DNA of 8,791 nt from B25-G16 sp964549945. Lineage in GTDB: Bacteria > Desulfobacterota > DSM-4660 > Desulfatiglandales > B25-G16. The notes below the pieces were generated by a model. The model searched no databases. It was not told where the DNA came from and was given only the letters and a program-made list of their open reading frames with translations. Numbering within the stretch: position 1 is the first letter of the stretch; every line of letters starts with the position of its first letter. Location: contig CAZJXD010000147.1 in NCBI GenBank assembly GCA_964549945.1, positions 1 to 8,791 on the forward strand, written 5' to 3'. Made by a program: the position numbers and the translations under genes. This document shows, piece after piece, positions 6,128-8,791 of the stretch.

Positions 6128-6943
6128 CTATGGAATGAAGTAGTAGTCGCCTTTCTTTTCGATGATCCCCTCTCTCTGGAGTTGTTCGAGATTTCGCCTC
6201 AGCGCCTCCTTGGTAAATCGGGCATTGGCGAGCAGATCGGGCTCGCAGACGCACTCATCTCTCACCAGGGCTCGGAGGATTGTACCCCTGATCTGCCTGT
6301 TGGAGCCCTCAAAACGCCCCTGCCTCCTGTAGTGGGCGCTCTTGGTGTTTGAATTCCCATACCTCCTCTTCAGCGCAGCTCCATAGTCCATGAGCGCATG
6401 ATACCAGGTTCGGGGGTCCCCATGATCGAGGGTTTGGGCGACAAGCGGGAGAATATGCGCATCCCGTACGCTATTTCGGTTGCTGAAGAAGTGATGGATG
6501 AAGACCGTGCGGATGTTGGTTTCTATAAACACCGTTGGCTGGTTGAAAGCGAAGGCGCCTATCGCGCACGCGGTGGCGTTCCCAATCCCCGGCAGTGAGG
6601 CAAGGGAATCTACATCCGAGGGAATCCTTCCGCTGAAGTGGCTCAGTACCTGTTCAGCTGCTTTCTTCAGTGCCAGGGCCCGCCGGTTGTAGCCCAATCC
6701 CTGCCACGCGTTGAGTATCTCACGCAGGGGCGCTCGCGCGAGGCAATGGATGTCGGGAAAGGCGCGTAAGAACTCGCCATATTTTTCGATCACCCTGTGT
6801 ACCTGGGTTTGCTGAAGCATGACCTCAGAGATGAGGATTTCGTACGGGTTGTTTGTCTTTCTCCATGGAAGCTCCCGTCCATGGGTTCTGTAATAATTGT
6901 AAACGATTCGCTGAAACGAGCGTACCTTCTCAAGGCTAAGCAT
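6128..6943 (-). CDS. MutY-like HhH-GPD DNA glycosylase without Fe-S cluster
   Basis: A 271-residue base-excision repair glycosylase related to MutY, which removes adenine mispaired with 8-oxoguanine. Visible features are LPWRKTNNPYEILISE (25-40) and SEVMLQQTQV, with E40 at the catalytic Glu position of MutY; WQGLGYNRRA (80-89); and the helix-hairpin-helix LPGIG (117-121). Ala123 sits where endonuclease III has its lyase Lys, so a monofunctional enzyme is expected. Two departures stand out. The usual catalytic Asp after the HhH is Glu141 (FIETNIRTV). The C-terminal C-x6-C-x2-C-x5-C Fe-S loop is absent, replaced by an RRYGNSNTKSAHYR segment. The NUDIX-like MutY C-terminal domain is also missing; instead the last 60 residues look like a small winged helix. 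AGGAAG lies 8 nt before the ATG. Base specificity is uncertain. Confidence 0.85.
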   Translation of the reverse strand: MLSLEKVRSFQRIVYNYYRTHGRELPWRKTNNPYEILISEVMLQQTQVHRVIEKYGEFLRAFPDIHCLARAPLREILNAWQGLGYNRRALALKKAAEQVLSHFSGRIPSDVDSLASLPGIGNATACAIGAFAFNQPTVFIETNIRTVFIHHFFSNRNSVRDAHILPLVAQTLDHGDPRTWYHALMDYGAALKRRYGNSNTKSAHYRRQGRFEGSNRQIRGTILRALVRDECVCEPDLLANARFTKEALRRNLEQLQREGIIEKKGDYYFIP

Positions 6944-7026
6944 CCCGCTAACTTCCTAATCACGTCAATTCCCCGACCTGATATCACAGTTTGTCTTTAC
7001 CAGCAATGGTAATATTGGGAGGAAAC

Positions 7027-7072
7027 GCCCAACGGATTGTTCGGCAATGTTTTTCGAACACCCCTGTTGGCC
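7027..7072 (-). mobile_element. Possible terminal attC-like site
   Basis: A 46-nt imperfect palindrome. GCCCAAC (7027-7033) pairs with GTTGGCC (7066-7072) at 6 of 7 positions, and TGTTCG (7038-7043) pairs fully with CGAACA (7055-7060) around an 11-nt loop, with one extra base at 7065. Read leftward, R'' would be GGCCAAC and R' GTTGGGC; the latter fits the GTTRRRY core. It lies 47 nt beyond the stop of the small membrane protein gene, where a cassette's attC belongs. Against it: it is shorter than most attC sites and R'' is imperfect. A competing reading takes GCCGAAC (7045-7039), the exact complement of the core at 8320-8314, as R''. Confidence 0.38.
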
Positions 7073-7119
7073 GCGGATCGTCATCGCGTGTGCCTGCTGG
7101 GCTGCCTTCAATCATTCAG

Positions 7120-7281
7120 TCACATTAGATAATCGCGATATATGCGCCAGCCTATGTAGATCCCTACTATGCTGGCGAGGCTGCTCAGTATGTATGCAGT
7201 CGTAAATCCAATTTTGGCCCCAATCCACCAGCCAATCCACCCGAATACCGTCATGCTAAGGATAATGCAGAGCTTCTTCAT
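7120..7281 (-). CDS. Small two-helix membrane protein
   Basis: A 53-residue protein, MKKLCIILSM..., with two hydrophobic segments, about residues 4-22 and 28-46, each rich in glycine and aromatic residues (GWIGWWIGAKIG, GIYIGWRI). They are separated by a short polar turn, and the protein ends in the basic/acidic tail RIYRDYLM. It should be an integral inner-membrane hairpin protein. AAGGAG lies 3 nt before the ATG and the frame is clean to TGA. I recall similar small glycine-rich hypothetical proteins in diverse bacteria but know no function. It follows the methyltransferase by 87 nt on the same strand, with a hairpin between. Alternatives are a toxin-like small membrane peptide or a cassette-borne protein of unknown role. 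Confidence 0.72.
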   Translation of the reverse strand: MKKLCIILSMTVFGWIGWWIGAKIGFTTAYILSSLASIVGIYIGWRIYRDYLM

Positions 7282-7304
7282 GTTCTCCTTATGCAGAATG
7301 CGGA

Positions 7305-7343
7305 GTTCACCGGGACCCCGATTTCAGGGCGATCCGGTTGAAC
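7305..7343. repeat. Hairpin between methyltransferase and small membrane gene
   Basis: GTTCACCGG (7305-7313) pairs with CCGG-T-TGAAC (7334-7343) over 9 bp with a single bulged T at 7338, and CCC/GGG can pair inside. Read leftward the outer left box is GTTCAAC, which fits RYYYAAC, but the right box is GTGAAC, missing one T of the GTT core. It could be a decayed attC site, or a terminator-like or mRNA-processing hairpin. No T-run follows. Confidence 0.45.
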
Positions 7344-7368
7344 ACCATGTGTACGCCCGCCTGGCATC

Positions 7369-8232
7369 TCAGAGCTGAGCCTTCATCAAATGGGACAAAC
7401 TCCCGACTCGGAGCCCGTCTTTCCGATCCTTGAAGTACCTTGCATTGATCTCTTCCGGCCCGTTGTCCTCCACATATCCGAAGCCCATGGCTCGGAGATC
7501 TCTTGTGAGCAATGCGGGATCGAAGAATGCTTGCCAAGGCTCCCCGGCTGACGCTAGCCGCTGGGCAAAGGCATCGAAGCGCGACCTCTGCGCAAGGGTC
7601 AACAGCGATGGAGAGAGCATGTAGTCGAAGGCGACTCCGCTTCCCACCGGCGCCGACGCGATGAAACGCAATGTGATCATCACCGCCTCGGTCGTCAAGT
7701 ATTCCGTCACGCCGAGCCATGAAAAGAAGGTGCACTTGCCCGGATCGTACCCTGCACCCAACAACCCCTGTTCGAGTGTCTGCGTTTCAAAGTCAACTGG
7801 TGCGAACGTGAGATTACCAGGGAGTGTGATACCGACCTCCTCCAGGCGCGCTCGCTTCCAGGTCTGCGTCGTAGGGTGATCGACTTCGAACACGTGCAGC
7901 ACGCCTCGAGGATACGGATTTCGGTAGGCGAACGTGTCAAGCCCTGCTCCCAAGATGACATACTGGCAAACGCCGCGGCGAACAGCCAAGGAGAGTTCGT
8001 CCTCGGTATATCGACTGCGGGCGGCCACGAAAGCTCGCAAATAAGGTGACAGCGGTGTGGTCTCAAATTGACGTGGATCGGCTTGCAGCGCCAAAGCACT
8101 CTCTCTGCCGATGATGCGAAGTGCAAGGGGGTCATCGAAGACTTTCGGATCATCCAAAAGTAAATGAGCTGCGCGTCGAATCGCAACACGCTGTGCCGTT
8201 GCGCTGGGTCGGCTTTCTCTCATAAAAGTCAT
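7369..8232 (-). CDS. SAM-dependent methyltransferase, TIGR00027/LCMT-like family
   Basis: A 287-residue class I methyltransferase of the COG3315/TIGR00027 group, distantly related to leucine carboxyl methyltransferases, typically about 260-310 residues. Family features are SATAQRVAIRRAAH (10-23), DDPLALRII (33-41), RSRYTEDEL (72-80), the SAM-binding motif I YVILGAGLDTFAYR (91-104), the acidic FEVDHP (115-120) that should hold the ribose hydroxyls, and WLGVTEYLT downstream. It is soluble and cytoplasmic; the substrate is unknown for most of the family. A second ATG at 8223 is possible: the purine run GAGAGGAAG abuts the first ATG, leaving only about 3 nt, but leaves about 9 nt to the second. 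Composition is GC-rich (one sampled 60-nt line is 60% GC), unlike the adjacent AT-rich cassette. It may itself be cassette-borne. Confidence 0.9.
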   Translation of the reverse strand: MTFMRESRPSATAQRVAIRRAAHLLLDDPKVFDDPLALRIIGRESALALQADPRQFETTPLSPYLRAFVAARSRYTEDELSLAVRRGVCQYVILGAGLDTFAYRNPYPRGVLHVFEVDHPTTQTWKRARLEEVGITLPGNLTFAPVDFETQTLEQGLLGAGYDPGKCTFFSWLGVTEYLTTEAVMITLRFIASAPVGSGVAFDYMLSPSLLTLAQRSRFDAFAQRLASAGEPWQAFFDPALLTRDLRAMGFGYVEDNGPEEINARYFKDRKDGLRVGSLSHLMKAQL

Positions 8233-8313
8233 CTTCCTCTCGACACTCTTGACATTAGCATAGCTGTTCTACCAAGCTGGGCCCAGTGTTCCTCTCCCTG
8301 TTTCTTGCCATGC

Positions 8314-8371
8314 GCCGAACGGGCTGGTCAGCCGCAGCGGTGAGCTGTAGGCTGAATTAGCATTGTTAGCG
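8314..8371 (-). mobile_element. Integron attC-like recombination site
   Basis: Read leftward, this 58-nt site has R'' CGCTAAC followed by AATGCTAAT, L'' TCAGCC, a small CAGC/GCTG stem with loop TCACC, L' GGCTGA, spacer CCAGCCC, and R' GTTCGGC. TCAGCC/GGCTGA and CAGC/GCTG pair perfectly, GCT/AGC adds an outer stem, and AAC/GTT closes the fold (16 pairs in all). This box order and the TAACAA start match the attC pattern RYYYAAC...GTTRRRY, with one base of R' off consensus. The GIY-YIG stop codon lies inside R'', as is common in cassettes. R'' is the exact complement of the core at 8784-8790, this cassette's own other end. Confidence 0.72.
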
Positions 8372-8789
8372 ATTTTTTCTTTTATTATATCCCTTTTCAT
8401 TAAAGGGTTGGAGTTTTTCAAGCCACATTGCTTCAAGCATTTTTAATTCTTCCGTGTAATCATAATTAAGATCTTCCCTTGGCTCTAAGCAGTCTAAAAT
8501 ATCAAAAGAAAAACCTTCCCCCCCTATCTCATTAAACTCTTTTTGCATTTCGAGATTAATATGAAGATTATTCTTCAATTGAAATTTATGGCTGTTTAAT
8601 TTTCCAAGTAAATTCTTTGTACTTCCAATATATAGCTTTCCGTTTCTCTTGTTCCTTATTTGATAAACGCCCATTGGTTGAATGGTCTGTTTATACTGTT
8701 TTATCAATTCTTTCTTGTTCATATCTTCTCCGAATATTATTGGCGATTCGAAATCAATTGGGATGAAATGCCCTATGTTTTCACGCTAA
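8320..8789 (-). mobile_element. Integron gene cassette carrying GIY-YIG nuclease
   Basis: A 470-bp unit bounded by G/TT cut points: the core GTTAGCG at 8790-8784 on the minus strand, and the attC-like site ending at GTTCGGC (8320-8314). It carries one gene filling most of its length, which is the usual cassette layout. Composition is strikingly AT-rich (two sampled 60-nt lines are about 28% and 35% GC) against about 60% in the neighbour. The upstream attC and any integrase gene would be to the right, outside the window. Confidence 0.62.
8366..8722 (-). CDS. GIY-YIG family nuclease-like protein
   Basis: A 118-residue single-domain protein of the GIY-YIG endonuclease superfamily. By alignment by eye to I-TevI: the GVY motif with Y20; the YIG motif with Y31; H45; E97 in LEAMWLEKL, the metal-binding Glu; and N113 in KGYN. 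The conserved Arg (R27 of I-TevI) is replaced by Lys41 in the segment LLGKLNSH. From memory, the family of PMGVYQIRN-type small proteins common in Firmicutes also lacks Arg there, so cleavage activity is uncertain. No DNA-binding domain follows, as the protein ends KGYNKRKNR. GGAG lies 5 nt before the ATG. The gene is AT-rich and sits in a putative integron cassette. The role is unknown; possibilities include defence, repair or selfish maintenance. Confidence 0.85.
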   Translation of the reverse strand: MNKKELIKQYKQTIQPMGVYQIRNKRNGKLYIGSTKNLLGKLNSHKFQLKNNLHINLEMQKEFNEIGGEGFSFDILDCLEPREDLNYDYTEELKMLEAMWLEKLQPFNEKGYNKRKNR

Positions 8790-8790
8790 C
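8784..8790 (-). mobile_element. attC core half-site (R') of the upstream cassette junction
   Basis: CGCTAAC on the plus strand, read leftward as GTTAGCG, one base from the window end. It is the exact complement of R'' at 8365-8371, at the other end of the GIY-YIG cassette. The rest of this attC (or attI) lies outside the window, so the assignment depends on the cassette reading. Confidence 0.5.
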
Positions 8791-8791
8791 G

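Larger units (their letters stand above)
7033..8319 (-). mobile_element. Possible second gene cassette
   Basis: If both attC-like sites are real, the stretch from the core after the GIY-YIG cassette (G/TT cut at 8320/8319) to the core at 7033 would be one 1287-bp cassette carrying the methyltransferase and the small membrane protein. Its left boundary rests on the weak site at 7027-7072. A hairpin at 7305-7343 between the two genes could be a decayed third site, which would split it into two. Confidence 0.35.

Noticed and set aside
6945..6951. GTTAGCG core immediately before the mutY-like start, as the end of a 101-nt attC from 7045
   Set aside because: The identical core is striking, but the intervening sequence does not fold into paired L boxes and no matching R'' follows the mutY-like gene.
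7707..8189. Minus-strand open frame of 160 codons inside the methyltransferase gene
   Set aside because: Frame-shifted shadow of the methyltransferase; Ser/Arg/Pro-rich with no domain.
1..8791. CRISPR array, tRNA, rRNA or prophage
   Set aside because: No regularly spaced repeats with spacers, no cloverleaf or rRNA sequence, and no phage structural or integrase gene seen.

Overview
The window reads as bacterial chromosome, mostly about 55-60% GC by eye, with an AT-rich patch at the right end. Gene content and intergenic style (a short HDAC-family deacetylase, a LysM/SPOR lipoprotein, a MutY-like glycosylase without an Fe-S cluster, many decayed small repeats between genes) fit an environmental Desulfobacterota/Deltaproteobacteria-type genome. 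That assignment is inference from style, not proof.

Left part (1-4668). A gene-free leader carries a hairpin-plus-periodic-motif element (18-88) and a 99-nt inverted repeat (251-349), followed by ybaK (395-877, +), a Cys-tRNA(Pro) deacylase. After a 476-nt gap, two minus-strand genes form a tight pair: an HDAC-family deacetylase (2289-3035) and, 2 nt behind its stop, a YegS/DgkB-type lipid kinase with a GTG start (1354-2286). A 604-nt gap follows, with a second copy of the hairpin-plus-motif element (3402-3469). Then comes a minus-strand lipoprotein with LysM and SPOR domains and a repeat-rich charged linker (3640-4665).

Middle part (4669-6943). A divergent intergenic region with a good sigma70-like promoter precedes an HD-domain phosphohydrolase resembling class I cyclic-nucleotide phosphodiesterases (4995-5912, +). 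It converges with a MutY-like HhH-GPD DNA glycosylase (6128-6943, -) that lacks the Fe-S cysteines and has Glu at the usual catalytic Asp position.

Right part (6944-8791). This looks like the distal end of an integron gene-cassette array transcribed leftward. A 58-nt attC-like site (8314-8371) separates an AT-rich GIY-YIG nuclease cassette (about 8320-8789) from a second stretch. That stretch holds a TIGR00027-type SAM methyltransferase (7369-8232) and an unlisted-size 53-residue two-helix membrane protein (7120-7281), and a second, weaker attC-like hairpin follows at 7027-7072. The own core sites of the GIY-YIG cassette (GTTAGCG at its start, CGCTAAC at its end) are perfectly complementary, as expected for a cassette. 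An integrase gene, if present, would lie to the right of the window.

Most promising for follow-up: the putative cassette array end, and the two-copy composite element whose hairpin arms differ in sequence but keep perfect pairing.
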